This document shows positions 51,171 to 62,648 of a DNA stretch of 64,000 nt, piece after piece (the first letter of the stretch is position 1; every line of letters begins with the position of its first letter). The DNA is from Anthostomella pinea. Lineage: Eukaryota > Ascomycota > Sordariomycetes > Xylariales > Xylariaceae. The notes below the pieces were generated by a model, which had not been told where the DNA came from, searched no databases, and worked only from the letters and a program-made list of their open reading frames with translations. Made by a program: the position numbers and the translations under genes. The DNA is taken from the NCBI GenBank assembly GCA_963556695.1, contig CAUWAG010000010.1, positions 5,270,001 to 5,334,000 of the forward strand, in the 5' to 3' direction.

Positions 51171-51930
51171 TACATGATATGATGGTGAGGCGCTGTACCA
51201 CATGGTTGAAGAAACGGGATGACGATGCGGTTCGTGGCTTAATCTTCAAGAGGTCCCTATGTACCCTAGGCTGCCTAGCAACTTACCTAGGTAGGTAACA
51301 AGCCGTCTGGGCCTCGATAGGGCATGTATTGACAGGAGGCGACTGGGGACCGGACGGCATTTCTCCCCACTCGAGGTGATAGATGGACTGCACTTGCAAG
51401 ATAGGCGACTGCCTGCATGTCACCCCTTTCGGAATCATGAATGCCACGGGGGAAATGTTACCTACAGTAATCAGGAGCCGCTCGCCATGGCGCAATTGCT
51501 GAGCCACAGCTGGCCGAGTGCCGCCGTGTGACCACTCCTCAGGCTCCTCCTCCTGGCTGTCATCACTGGCAGACTGGCAGTCACCAATAGAGATGATCTC
51601 GACAAGGTCGGGACACCGGCTATAATACATCCTGACGGGTACATGTGTATCTGCCGAGTACGGCGTACACTACGCTGTAAAGAGCAAGTGATCCGTTATT
51701 ATGTGAGCGATTCCTCTTCTACTACCTCTGTTACAGTATCCAGCCTGTGCCTCTTCTATGCTTTATTACCAGAGTGGCCACCAGCTCGCTGACATGAAAT
51801 TCCCCGTCAATTCTTCCATGTTATTATTGGGGGTTGTCGACGTGATCACGTCGGCTGCCGCGTGGGCGAGTAGGAGTCAAGATACATGACTCTGATGAGC
51901 GATACCAGCACGTCGGTTCGGTCTGACAAA

Positions 51931-51971
51931 TAGTTGCCGGCAATGGTCCACACAACCATTGCCGGTAACTA
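51931..51971. repeat. 17-bp-stem hairpin
   Basis: Arms 51931-51947 (tagttgccggcaatggt) and 51955-51971 (accattgccggtaacta) pair along their whole length with one G-T wobble, around a 7-nt loop. This is far stronger than other inverted repeats nearby. It may be a tiny transposon remnant, a transcribed hairpin or a protein-binding palindrome; no adjacent gene gives context. Confidence 0.85.
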
Positions 51972-52085
51972 AGTAATTGTCTGCTGTCTGCTGTCTCGCA
52001 ATCTGCAATCTGCAATCTTGCTTCGGTTTTCGTCCCGAATCCCTAGTAGATCATAGATGCAGTGGCCTCCCTGCCTGCCTCCCCA

Positions 52086-52112
52086 CAGTCTGACAGTCTG
52101 ACAGTCTGACAG
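52086..52112 (+). repeat. (ACAGTCTG)3 tandem repeat
   Basis: Three perfect head-to-tail 8-bp units followed by acagg. Confidence 0.8.
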
Positions 52113-52522
52113 GCCGCACGCGAGCATCGGCTTGAGCTGCTCAGCAGTTCCGAGTCGCCGACATGTCGGCTGGGCTAGACAAACTAAACGCTGCCGACAC
52201 GTCTTGAATTTTGATCGTCTCGATCGATCTACTATTGACGGCCGCCGGATTTACTAGTCTGGTCAAACCCAACGTCCTTCATTGGCCTCTGACTATGGTG
52301 TCGGCGGGGCGTGCTGAGAAGTTTGGAACCGCCCAGCTTCCCGACTCTTTCTAGCTCCATCAGCCCATTCCCTACGAGGCGAGAATTGGCGAGTTGCAAG
52401 TCATGTTACTCGGTAATAAAGTAGGTACACATTATAACCGGCCGAGTACATTCAAGCGGGCGGCGGGGCGCCACAGTTGCCCACCACCGCTGGGCCCTGG
52501 CTCGAATCCTCGAACCGTTCCG

Positions 52523-52556
52523 TGAAGGGGTGAAGGGGTGAAGGGGTGAAGGGGTC
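52523..52556 (+). repeat. (TGAAGGGG)4 tandem repeat
   Basis: Four perfect 8-bp purine-rich units in a row. Confidence 0.9.
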
Positions 52557-53848
52557 TCTACGTCTCTACTAACTAGTGGCTCAAGCGAATCCGCGCACTC
52601 GGCCGACACGATGACGCTACGATGAGCTACAGCGGCACTTGCCGTCCCTGCCTGTCAAATCATTGATGGTCATCCATGATCCAAGCAAGGTTCACTTCGC
52701 AGTTCGACTGACAGACTACAATGGAAGGGGAAGCAATACACGCTTCTTGCCACGAAGCCGCCCGGCCCCGACTCGAGTCCACCTGGCGGTAATACGTTGT
52801 AACACTTCCTCCGGCCGTGTACATGCGAACGGATCCGAATGATATCGCCCGTCATCTCATAAGCCCCTAGTTCCCACGCATCCGCGGTAGCTAAGACCCT
52901 TGGTGCTGTTAGCGCACGGGTTGCAGAATTCCCGGATGCAAGAAGGTGCCATGCAGTGTTCTGACTGGTCTCGTTGCGCCTGGCCTCGGACCAAGCCTCC
53001 CCTAGGGACTGGACCTTTATTACGGATGCGGTAGACGGGACCGATAACAGAACTTATTACAGAAGCACCGAACCGAGGTAACAGACAGTCACATAGTATG
53101 GCACGGCCAAGGGAGGCGCCTCGCACCGTTGACTCCGTCTCCTCCGACTCCTGCCGTCAACCCGCCTGGCATTCTGTCCAAGACTCCAAGTACAGATACC
53201 ACCACGGTAGTACTGGTACAGTGCACCCGGGAGACTGGTATTGCACTAAAGTAAGACGTGCCGGCGCACGCGCTTCTTATTAGCCGTCACATAGAGTCAG
53301 TGAAACCATACCAATGATACCGTACATCATGGATGACCTACCTAATGGGACGGAAGCCCGTCGTTGGTTGGTCCGACATCCTCGACACTACATGATAAGT
53401 ATTATGTCAGGTATGGATGGCATGAGTGCATGAGTCTACGTATCGACCATCCCTTTCTGTGAGGACAGAGGATCGCGACCGAGCTGGGGAAGTGGGAAGT
53501 GGGAAGTGGTGAGCGGCAGTTGTTCTCAATGCTCATCACCCCCAGTCAGCATACCGTCCATGCATGCAGCCTGCATATGATGGAAAGAGACCGCGTGCTT
53601 CCTAAAGCATCGCATCAACATTATTGACCTGCAGCGTAAGATTTGCAAGGGTATTGTCAGGATCAGTGAACTCGAACAATCCTCGCTCTTCCTTGTTCGC
53701 CTCGTCTGTTCAGTGTTCAGGCTGGGAAGCCAGCACCTAGCCTGGGGCAATGAATGTGCTATTTATTCACACGTCGCTAACTGGAATCACACGCAAAGCG
53801 AACCTCAGTCCTCAGGTCATCGGCCCCTTATTAGCATCTGCTCCGTGT

Positions 53849-53884
53849 GTCTTTCCGTCTTTCCGTCTTTCCGTCTTTCCGTCA
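53849..53884 (+). repeat. (GTCTTTCC)n tandem repeat
   Basis: More than four perfect 8-bp pyrimidine-rich units. Confidence 0.9.
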
Positions 53885-54404
53885 AGTAAACCCCCTGTCA
53901 CCCCATATCTTACCCATACATACATCGTGAAGCAGACAGTCCGTGGCTAGACCGGGCTCCAGTAGTGCATGCCTGTATCGAGTTGGCAATCGGTGCTATT
54001 ATGCGAGCTGGCCTCATCTTGTCACCCATAGTCAACGCAGTTTCTTGTTTGCCAGATATATTTGGGCAGTATTCGGGTGGTATGTGTAGGTCCCTGGACC
54101 AAAACCCTCGCTAAATCTGGCCCACCTGTCCACCTGCCCACTTGACCTCGATGCCGTTTATCCACAGTCCCAAGAATAGGACACTACTCACCTCGCCTCG
54201 CTCTCGCGAAACAACCACTCATCGACCATGGTCCATGACGGCTGGACGGTTGGCTTGTATGTCTGTGGTCACTGGTCTGTCGTGAGCAGAGTGGATGAGG
54301 CTGCCCCTCTGATCAGCCGTCTTCGAAGTTCAGTGCTGCCTCCTTTGGCACCCTTCGGCGTAATACCTCCCTGCTTACGCCGGGTATTACATCCTTACCT
54401 CCAG

Positions 54405-54429
54405 ACTACCTGACTACCTGACTACCTGG
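54405..54429 (+). repeat. (GACTACCT)3 tandem repeat
   Basis: Three 8-bp units, gactacct, in a row. Confidence 0.8.
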
Positions 54430-55468
54430 TCTATTCTCGGACTTGTTCCTCAAATCTCCCCCGAGCCGCAGAACACATGGCGAGTCACTTTATTACCGAG
54501 AGGGCTCGTGGGTACGTACTGTGTATTATACACTTCCCTCCATGCCCTCGTATCCACTCAACCTACGAGAGCCTAGTCCAATGTCCATCTGTCGCCATTG
54601 CACCCGTCTCGTCTAGGCCGCTTGACTAGACTCATCTCCTAGTATGCGACTAGGTATGTGCTTCCCGTGGCCAAGAGCGAGCACCATGCCGTCGGTGCCG
54701 ACCAACCTGCCAACCCGGCCTCTGATCGTGTCTGGAACTAGACCAGGGTGGACCGTCGTCCGCTCTGTCATGAAGTCAAGCCACTGTTACCACTGCCTCC
54801 CCATCTGCCCTGACAAGGTAACCTAAAAAGACATCACCTCGAGCTCGTAACGTGCTCTACCGTAGGTTACACTACTTCTTTCCCCCAGTCCCTCATGCTC
54901 GAAAGGCTCCTGTCCTTGAATTATTTCTCCATCAACTCGGCCAAATACCTTAAGGATCATCCGCATACTTTGACGTGACACCAAGCAACCACTGGAGAGC
55001 CTCGTTCTCCTCTACGTTCCGTACGCCAACGTGAAGACTGGTCAGAAACGCAACCCTGTCGTTATCATTGTCATCTTCGTCAGCTTCATAGCCTGGCACC
55101 GTCTACCGTATATCCAGGTCGTCGAAATCAAACGCAGTATAGATTCCGATCACGGCCTCGGTAATCGTCGAGCAATTTGACTCCCAAGCGCGCACACAGC
55201 ATCTTGCCAGCCAATTATCCGGAGTTCTGGGCCACTCCCAACGCCTCTCAGCTTGACGACTTACAGTCCGGGTGGTGCAGACTTGCAAGCTGCGCCGCTA
55301 TACAACCAACCCTTTACCCGGCAGCTGCCCACACAACCAAGGCAGCCTTTTCTCTGCCTCGACACGCACCTACTTGTCTCTGTAGTTGCAGGTTTCAAGT
55401 GGATAACTGACCAACCCGGATCTGATTTGCCATAGGACTGGCCGGTCGAAAACGCACATTCCATCTCA
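54430..55468. promoter_or_regulatory. Proximal upstream region of the Zn2Cys6 gene
   Basis: One kilobase ahead of the transcription-factor start codon, with no gene seen. It should contain the promoter and leader, and possibly an extra upstream exon (acceptor-like ttgccatag at about 55433). Confidence 0.35.
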
Positions 55469-58400
55469 ATGGGGATATATCCTAGATTAGACCTACGACA
55501 GCCGTTATCAGTCACAGATGCGCCTCCTGGACTGGTGAGCCCAAGTTCTTCGACCCATTCGTCCAAGATCTCCGAAGACCGGTTCTGGAATCACAGTGCG
55601 CCTGTCTCCCCTCCCATGTCCAACTATGACCCAAACACCAGACCCGATATGTCGGCTGGAAAGGGTTCGGAAGAGGGTCAGGCACGAAGAGAGCCGCCCA
55701 GCCAGGCACCTCGACAGCAACTGCCGTCGTTGAGCAGCATCTTTGGGCCGTCTCAGCTCGTTCGCCCTCTACACTCTCCGCATACGGATCGACCAAGTCC
55801 TGTATATGGAGCTCAGTCCCCTCCAGAGCGGCCGCACTCCGCAGCTGCGAATCCAGAGAGGCCTTACTCGAGAAGCTCGTCATACTTCCCGAACGTCTCT
55901 CCACTCATGAATCAACCGCGAAGCGTTTACGAGCCGAGACTGGAGCTGGAGCGACGGCCAACACTGCCTTCACTCGCGCACGACTTCCCTGGTCCATTAT
56001 CGCCTCCAACCCGCGAATTCGAGTACGCGCAACACGCATCCCGCAACGAATCGAGCTCCGGTGGAAGATGGTCTCAATCAAGCTATCAGGACGCAAGGCG
56101 GCCAGAGTACGTGTTCGGCTCCCAGCCATCAACTCCGTCCTTTAGGCCCGTCAGCGAGCGGATGCCATTGCCTTCCCTCGGCCAGAGTCTCGGACTAGAG
56201 TCAGGGTCAGGCCTGAAGAAAGAGGCCCAGATGCATGCAGGACTCTTGAACCGCTCGCCAACTCTAGCGAGCACAGCCAGCTCGGAAGGGTTGCCCGTGA
56301 AGGACGGCTTAGGGCCCAAGATCTGGACTGGGACGCACTTCTTGCCTCGCTTCGTCCGACAAGCCGAGGTTCCTGGAGAGGGTATCTGCTATTTCTACGA
56401 CGACGGGACTCACTGCAAGACGGTCATCGACGGAGAAGCCGTAAATGCGCATTGGGGGGTGACGAAGGCTGGGAAACCGAGGAAGCGACTCGCAATTGCT
56501 TGCTTGACCTGCCGCGAGAAGAAGATCAAATGCGACCCCGATTTCCCTCGCTGCGTCCAGTGCGAGAAGTTCGGCAGGGTGTGCAAATTCAAGAATGCGT
56601 GAGTGGGAGCCATGACCTTAACCCCTATCTGCACGTTGCTGTGGGGCTCTACTGACTCGAGACTTGTTCATGTTAGTCCTCGTGGAGGCCACAACACCTC
56701 ACCGCTAACTTCGCCCGTCGAGCATGACGACTCGCGGCAACCCGGGGTTCTACCCAGGCCGGCCGAACTCGGGAGACCGACGAGCCCCCCCAGCGCATCC
56801 GTCTCACCTCGAACCACCAAGCTCAGCCATCCTTCCCCTGAACTACCAGGGCTGCCCTCGAAAAGGATGAGATTCTCCTACGAGCACTATCCGCCCTCGG
56901 GTAGTCGTCCCTCTCCCATGATGCCGGCCCCCGAGATCAGGACGGCCGCAACGCCTTGGCAGCACCGTGACTTGCCTCGCATACATGAAGACGTCCTCTG
57001 CCGCAAGTGGCAAACTGACCCGTACGTCTCTGATCCTCAAGCCACCATATCCACCATCACTTCCTTCTTCAGCCACGTGAGGGCTATGGCGCTGCGCTTT
57101 CTCCCCGAGCGCATCTTCACAGACTGGGTGCAAGGGGACTATGATGCTCATACTAGAAAATCTCCAGAAGACCTCATGCTCGTGTATAGCCAACTGGCCT
57201 TCGGCCTACATGTTGCCGGCGGCTCGAAGCACCTAGCCAGCCAACATGCTCAAGTTGCCAGATTTGCTACCCAGAAGAGCTCACCTAGCCTTCAGCTCGT
57301 GCAGACGAAACTGATTCTGTCTCTATTTTACCATGCGACCTCGAGGGCATTTGATAGCATCGACATGCTGAATGGAGCAATTTCCGCGGCTTTATACGCA
57401 CGGCTCAATCTTGAACTTGACCTATGCATCGAAGGGGCTCAGAGGAAACCGTACGGGATGGACAAGGCGACCTATGCCGAGTGCAGGAGGAGGACTTTCT
57501 TCTCGTGTTTCATTTGGGAGAGGTTGAATGGATTTTGCCCTCCACGGCCGCTGATGCTCAACGCTCAAGATGTATTCCTGCAACTCCCCCAGCACGAGAA
57601 GGCATTCGATGAGGGTCATTCGAGTGCAAAGCCAACCCCGTGTCTCGACGTGAACCGGGACATTGCATCGCTCCCTGATAGCGTTGGTATCATGGGACAC
57701 CTGGTCCTGATTGTGGAGGTCTACGGCAGGATCATGGAATGGGTGCAGAGGGAAGCGACCAGGGCGCACCCGACAGAGCCGGATCACCTCAAGGTTCTGG
57801 AAAAGATGGCTGCGAGACTACGACAATGTCAAGACGCTCTACCGCAGGACTACCGCTTCTCGGATAAGAACCTTGCAAAAGCTAGCGAGGACGGGGTCGA
57901 AGGATGCTTGATAATTCGTCACCTCGTGGGCTTGCTCGCTAGAACTAAATTTGCGAGGCACGCCCAATCAGCTCTGACGAGGTCACTTCCACTGGATGAC
58001 CGTGCCCGGAAATCACTCGCCTTGGGCGGAGATCTCATGTTCGTGGCGCTGGCGCTGAGGGACCAAGTAAGAGCGAGGCGACACTCGGACGCCCCCTTTG
58101 TCTTAGCCCCTTTCGCAATCAACGCCGCAGTCGAGGCTGTCGATCTTCTGTCGGCCACCGGCCCAGTCTCATCGATCCCTAACTCGATCCACGAGCTCGA
58201 CACTGCCAAATATTTGTGCGACGTTCTGTCGACAGAGTGGGAGGATCCAAACAGCCAGAAGGCTGTTCTAGAGAGACGAGCAGAAACACTACTCCTTATC
58301 CATGGGAGAGCTAGCAACGCCATCACGAATCCGATACCCGGGTGTGAAGTGTATGTCGCACCCACTTCAACGAAGAGTCTACTATACCGCATTCACGAAC

Positions 58401-58492
58401 CCCTCGAGACACGATGGCCACACGAAATGGACGCCGTATATACACAACACCGAGGGACACAGCACTCGGCCAATACCGCAGCCGCGTCATAA
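55469..58492 (+). CDS. Zn2Cys6 transcription factor with an internal zinc cluster, 981 aa
   Basis: Nuclear DNA-binding regulator. Exons 55469-56598 and 56677-58492; the 78-bp GT-AG intron falls directly after the zinc cluster. Residues 1-290 are Ser/Pro-rich and probably disordered. A conserved-looking block follows (KIWTGTHFLPRFVRQAEVPG, then ICYFYDDGTHCKTVIDGEAV and NAHWGVTKAGKPRKRLAIA). It leads into the binuclear cluster CLTCREKKIKCDPDFPRCVQ continuing CEKFGRVCKF (Cys 345, 348, 355, 362, 365, 372; C-x2-C-x6-C-x6-C-x2-C-x6-C). The C-terminal half is the fungal 'middle homology' regulatory domain (LMLVYSQLAFGLHVAGGSKH, LILSLFYHATSRAFDSIDML, RRRTFFSCFIWERLNGFCPP). An internal cluster behind a long N-terminal tail is less usual than an N-terminal one. 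The architecture recalls filamentous-fungal developmental regulators, but I assign no orthologue. The start codon is the first in-frame ATG; an upstream exon is possible. Confidence 0.93.
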
Positions 58493-59592
58493 GCACATGA
58501 CTTCGGTTTTCTGTTTCTGTTTATCCACAATGCATATTTTTAGCATCTGGGCTGGGCGTTCAGGGAACTGCATTTGACGAGAGCCTAGACTATTTGCCAG
58601 GCCTGCAGGCATTGGGACTACCGGATCATTTGGAATTGCATAAGAGGCATGCTACTAGGCTACGATACTTCTTGTCCACCTTGCCTACTTTACTATCGAA
58701 TACCCCTGTACAATAGGTTTCCTCTGGCTTTTTGGTATATGTACATACACAAACATAAAGGATACCTACCAAGACAGAGAGACAGACATTGAGAGAAAAG
58801 AGAACCAACCGATCTCAAGCACGCAACTGCCGGCCAGCCACACGCTCGGCAGCGCCGGTGCTGCAATGATTCCAAGCCAACACACCCGCTCACTCTGAAA
58901 CCTATCCAGTTCTTGCCTGCCCGTGAAGAAACGTGTTGCCGTCTCCAGCAAGTAGCAGCTGCCAGACTCCCTGGATGTGTGTGGATGTTGGCTGGTTTGG
59001 CTATCCACTGTCCAATAGCGGCTGGGGGTCTGACCTCGTACAACGGACAGCCGTGAAAGGATGTCTTTCCTACCCCAGTCTCGGTCTGATTGCCCCGCAG
59101 GGAGAGAATGGGAGAAATAGACAATCGTGCGCCTCATCAGGAAGCTGTATACCACCCACCCTCAGCGACTCCGGCAGGCAGGCTTGATGCCCTCCCCCAA
59201 GGGCGAATGAGAAGACGCGCTGACCGGCGCTTATCTCTCTTTCGCGCCCCTGTCGTGCGAAACCCGCCTGGGAGTTCTTAGGTAAGGTTCTTTGGTCAGT
59301 CCACGCAAGACGACAGAAATGTAAGTAAGCACATGGGGACAAATCCTGAGGGAGACCTCGGGGCTTTTGTCTCTGGTGCAACGTGGTCACCACATGTTCG
59401 CGTGCGTGTCTTACGCAGCCCACACACACACACACCCACGCAGCGCATCTAGCCATCCATCCACAAGCGCCGTGCAGATGAGTTTCTCGCATTGCCGTGC
59501 CCACCCCGCAGCTCGACGATGCCAACAACAAAAGCCGCAATAGCAGTAGCACATCAGCACCCAGCCAGCAGCAGCAGCAGCAGGGATAGGAA
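58493..59592. other. Spacer downstream of the transcription factor
   Basis: No gene recognised. A (CA)n run at 59421-59436 and a (CAG)n run at about 59565-59582 lie near its right end. Confidence 0.45.
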
Positions 59593-59820
59593 ATGCCAAA
59601 GACCTACCCTGGCTGGTCAGTGAGCACGACGGCGAAAAGAAAGCCACATCCGAACACCACGGACGACGAGCTGCTGCTCCAGCGCGCCGCCGAGCGCGCC
59701 GCCGGCAGCCCGGATCCGAGGTCGTGGGACGCGGGCTGTTTGTGGTGTCGATCCCAGAAATGCTCGCCTCGCAAGCGGGCTGATGACGTGGCTTTGCGCA
59801 GGCAAATGAACCAACGGTAA
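59593..59820 (+). CDS. Doubtful small open frame with a CxxC motif, 75 aa
   Basis: It starts ggaaATGcc and encodes 75 residues with GCLWCRSQKCSPRKRADD near the C-terminus. This is loosely like half of a zinc cluster, but too few cysteines are present for Zn2Cys6. It may be a gene fragment, a small orphan gene or a chance frame; the region is GC-rich and other frames are open too. Confidence 0.25.
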   Translation: MPKTYPGWSVSTTAKRKPHPNTTDDELLLQRAAERAAGSPDPRSWDAGCLWCRSQKCSPRKRADDVALRRQMNQR

Positions 59821-61505
59821 AGGGAACAGATGTCTCGTAGATAGCGTAGCGTAGCTGCGAAAATAAGGCGAAGATAGGTGCTATGCGACCCTCCATCAGG
59901 AGTTGTCGGTGTCGTATCTCGCCGAAAAGGCGAGCGCCGCCGCCGCGCCCCCTTTTATCTCCGCAAGACGTTGCACCGACTAACGGCTGCCCGGGTGGAT
60001 CAAGTTGACTGACTACCTTGGGTAGCTGGACGCCTCGCCTCGTGCTGTAAAGACACGAGGGAGCGAGCGACATGTCACAATCTTGAGTAGTTTTCCCATG
60101 TGACAATGACCGACGGCTTTTGGCGGGTTACCATCTTCCAATCTAGTGTCGTTCTAGAAGGCGTTGAGGCATCACCTGAGTTTGGCCGGTGAGCACAACT
60201 TCCGAGACATGACCACTCACTACTCTCTACCATGAGTCTCACGTTTCGGTAGCTGGGCCGAGGATAGACGATGGCAAGAACGCCTCGTTACGCACGAAAA
60301 TGTACCGAACAATTTTCCGATGCACCTGTCTACATCCATGAGATAGTTTGAGACAGGTCGCTTGATACCCGGGGTAGAAGCGTGTGTCACTGTGGCACTG
60401 ATCATGCCAGACTACACCGCCGGGAGAGCGTTGATATCCCCTGATGCGAAGTTCTGGAGATCCCTTACGTATGTGCGATGCGATACAATGGTGAAGATCT
60501 ATGCTCTTGGTGTCTTCAAGCACAAAGCACAGAAGCTTCTCTATAAGGATATAAGCTATGGAGTTGGCCTTTCAACATTCATCGTATTACAGTAAGAACA
60601 CCGTGAACTTATGCCCAAATCAAGCCTCATATAGCACACAACGGATGCTGCTCAGCAAGTCCTCCCAAACGGAAAAGCTTCCTACACGCTTCGGACCACG
60701 TCCGTACCATGCTCACCCTCCGCGCAAGTTCCTTATCAAGCGCAATGCAAGCATCGGCAAAGGGTAGACCTCTGCCATAAGCTCCCAAAGGGGTTCGGCC
60801 GTTCTCCGCCCCTATTTCCCACCCCGACTGGACCCCTTAGGGCGGGACGCGATCCAGCGAACGATCCAGCGAGCAAGCCTCACAAGCAGTTCGGCGCCTC
60901 CAAACGAACGGCCGAACGCCTGTCTCGCCTCCGGGACTCTGGGCGAGAGCGGGCGGACCGACAGGAGAAACATGTCGAATCCCGGACCACGACGGACCTG
61001 CGCCATCGACGTCGACGTTGACGCGAACGAAAGCGCCCACGTACCCCGGGACATTTCAATGGTAGTGACACGCAAAGCGCCGCGGCGTCTCTCGACCTCG
61101 CACTCATGCCCCACACCGGCATAGGCCCGTATCATCCTTCTATCATCATCAATCAGCAGAGTTCCAGCTCATATGTAGAGTAAGTACCTCGACAAAGCAG
61201 CAAGGGGACATATGTACCTCCATCCCCAAACTTCCTGTCATCGCCACACCCCAGTCATTCATTGCAAACGCCGTCGATCAAGACCGAACGAAGCTGGTGA
61301 CAACGTCGACACAACCAGGTCCGAGAAACCCGCAGCGAGGCGCCGGCGGCAATCCCGTGCCATACCAGACCCAGACCGCAGCGCCTTCTGGGATAAACAA
61401 AAGGACATACTTACATGACTCCTAGTACGTATCCGTCCCACGCAAAGGCATAGACTGGTTAATGACATGTAGGCCAGGGGCCCAGCGCACCGAGTCCAGC
61501 CAGCA
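59821..61505. other. Spacer, no gene seen
   Basis: A patchwork of moderate and high GC. The stretch 60810-61140 is open in several frames at once, which indicates composition rather than coding. No RNA gene recognised. Confidence 0.45.
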
Positions 61506-61606
61506 CAACGCAGCAACGCAACGCAGCAACGCAACGCAGCAACGCAACGCAGCAACGCAACGCAGCAACGCAACGCAGCAACGCAACGCAGCAACGCAAC
61601 GCAGCG
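61506..61606 (+). repeat. 13-bp minisatellite (GCAGCAACGCAAC)n
   Basis: About seven and a half near-perfect head-to-tail copies. Because 13 is not a multiple of three and the unit contains no stop in any phase, the array is open in several frames on both strands, giving artificial Cys/Leu/Ala-rich or Asn/Ala/Thr-rich frames. None is a credible gene. Confidence 0.95.
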
Positions 61607-62648
61607 CAGCGGGCCACCGTCGCAGCGGACCGGCAATGCATCTCCCATGGTCGCATGGCACGCTTGTATAGAACGAGGTAGGTAGGTAGCAGTGGGCACT
61701 GTAGCAGCCCCAGTCCCAGGCCCAAACGTCAGAAACGGAGGTTTCAACTTCCCAGGGGACCGGTTCGGCCGTGTCTGGCCCTCGTTGTTATTCCTCGAAT
61801 GGATGGATGTCCACTAGTGCTATGACGGGTCTTCGAGCCGGCGGACGTTGGCGGAGCGGTGCCGGCGCGTTGGTTGCATGGGTTGCGAGCGTGCGCGCGA
61901 TGTTACCCTGTTCTACCTTGGACGTGGATAGATGGGTATGTAACATTGTTACCACCCTCTGATTGATCTTTCGTTGTTCGCAGGGGCTGTTACCTGCGTT
62001 GGTAACATGAACTGGAGTGTTTCTTGACTATCTCCAGCTTGGGAGACACGTATTTGGAATCTTCTCTCGGTACCAGGCTCCAGAACCACAGATCACGAGT
62101 CTATGTTTAATGTGCGTTGTTGGTCCTTTTCACCTCGCTACTCGCAGTAAGCTCCTGTTCTGGAAGGTCTGGAGGTTCTACAAGACAACCAGAGAGCCGG
62201 ATTTTACGCATGTGTGTTTACCTGACGGATAGCACCAACGCCGCCCTGATAGCAGCCCGATACTGACGTCCATGGACTGCCACAAACCCTTGTCAGCCAA
62301 GAAGAGATAGGAAACGATGAGGAATGGTCCGTTAAGATTGGCCTGGAGAATACCGCATGACGAGAGTTGGGCAAAGACTCCATGATTGGTTCAAGCAATT
62401 CCGCGCATGTTGCGGTGCATCAATTCTTCTGCAAGCCCACTAGCAACAAATGATGACAGGGTATATTGTCGACCTTTCCGACACGGCCAACTAGAATCAC
62501 AACGCTCCCTATGACCCGGAAACGCCTGCGTATGCCCTTCCTGTACCGACACAGAGCTCCACACGTCTGTTGATATAGTACAGAACTCCAGAACTGGGCG
62601 CATCCTTGCTCCACCAACTCTTGTGGGCTAACGCATACTGTACGCCAT
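61607..62648. other. Spacer downstream of the cohesin-loader gene
   Basis: It holds the 3' UTR of the minus-strand gene to its right. No gene or RNA recognised. Confidence 0.45.

Noticed and set aside
61259..61747. Cys/Leu/Arg repeat frames
   Set aside because: Translations of the 13-bp minisatellite.
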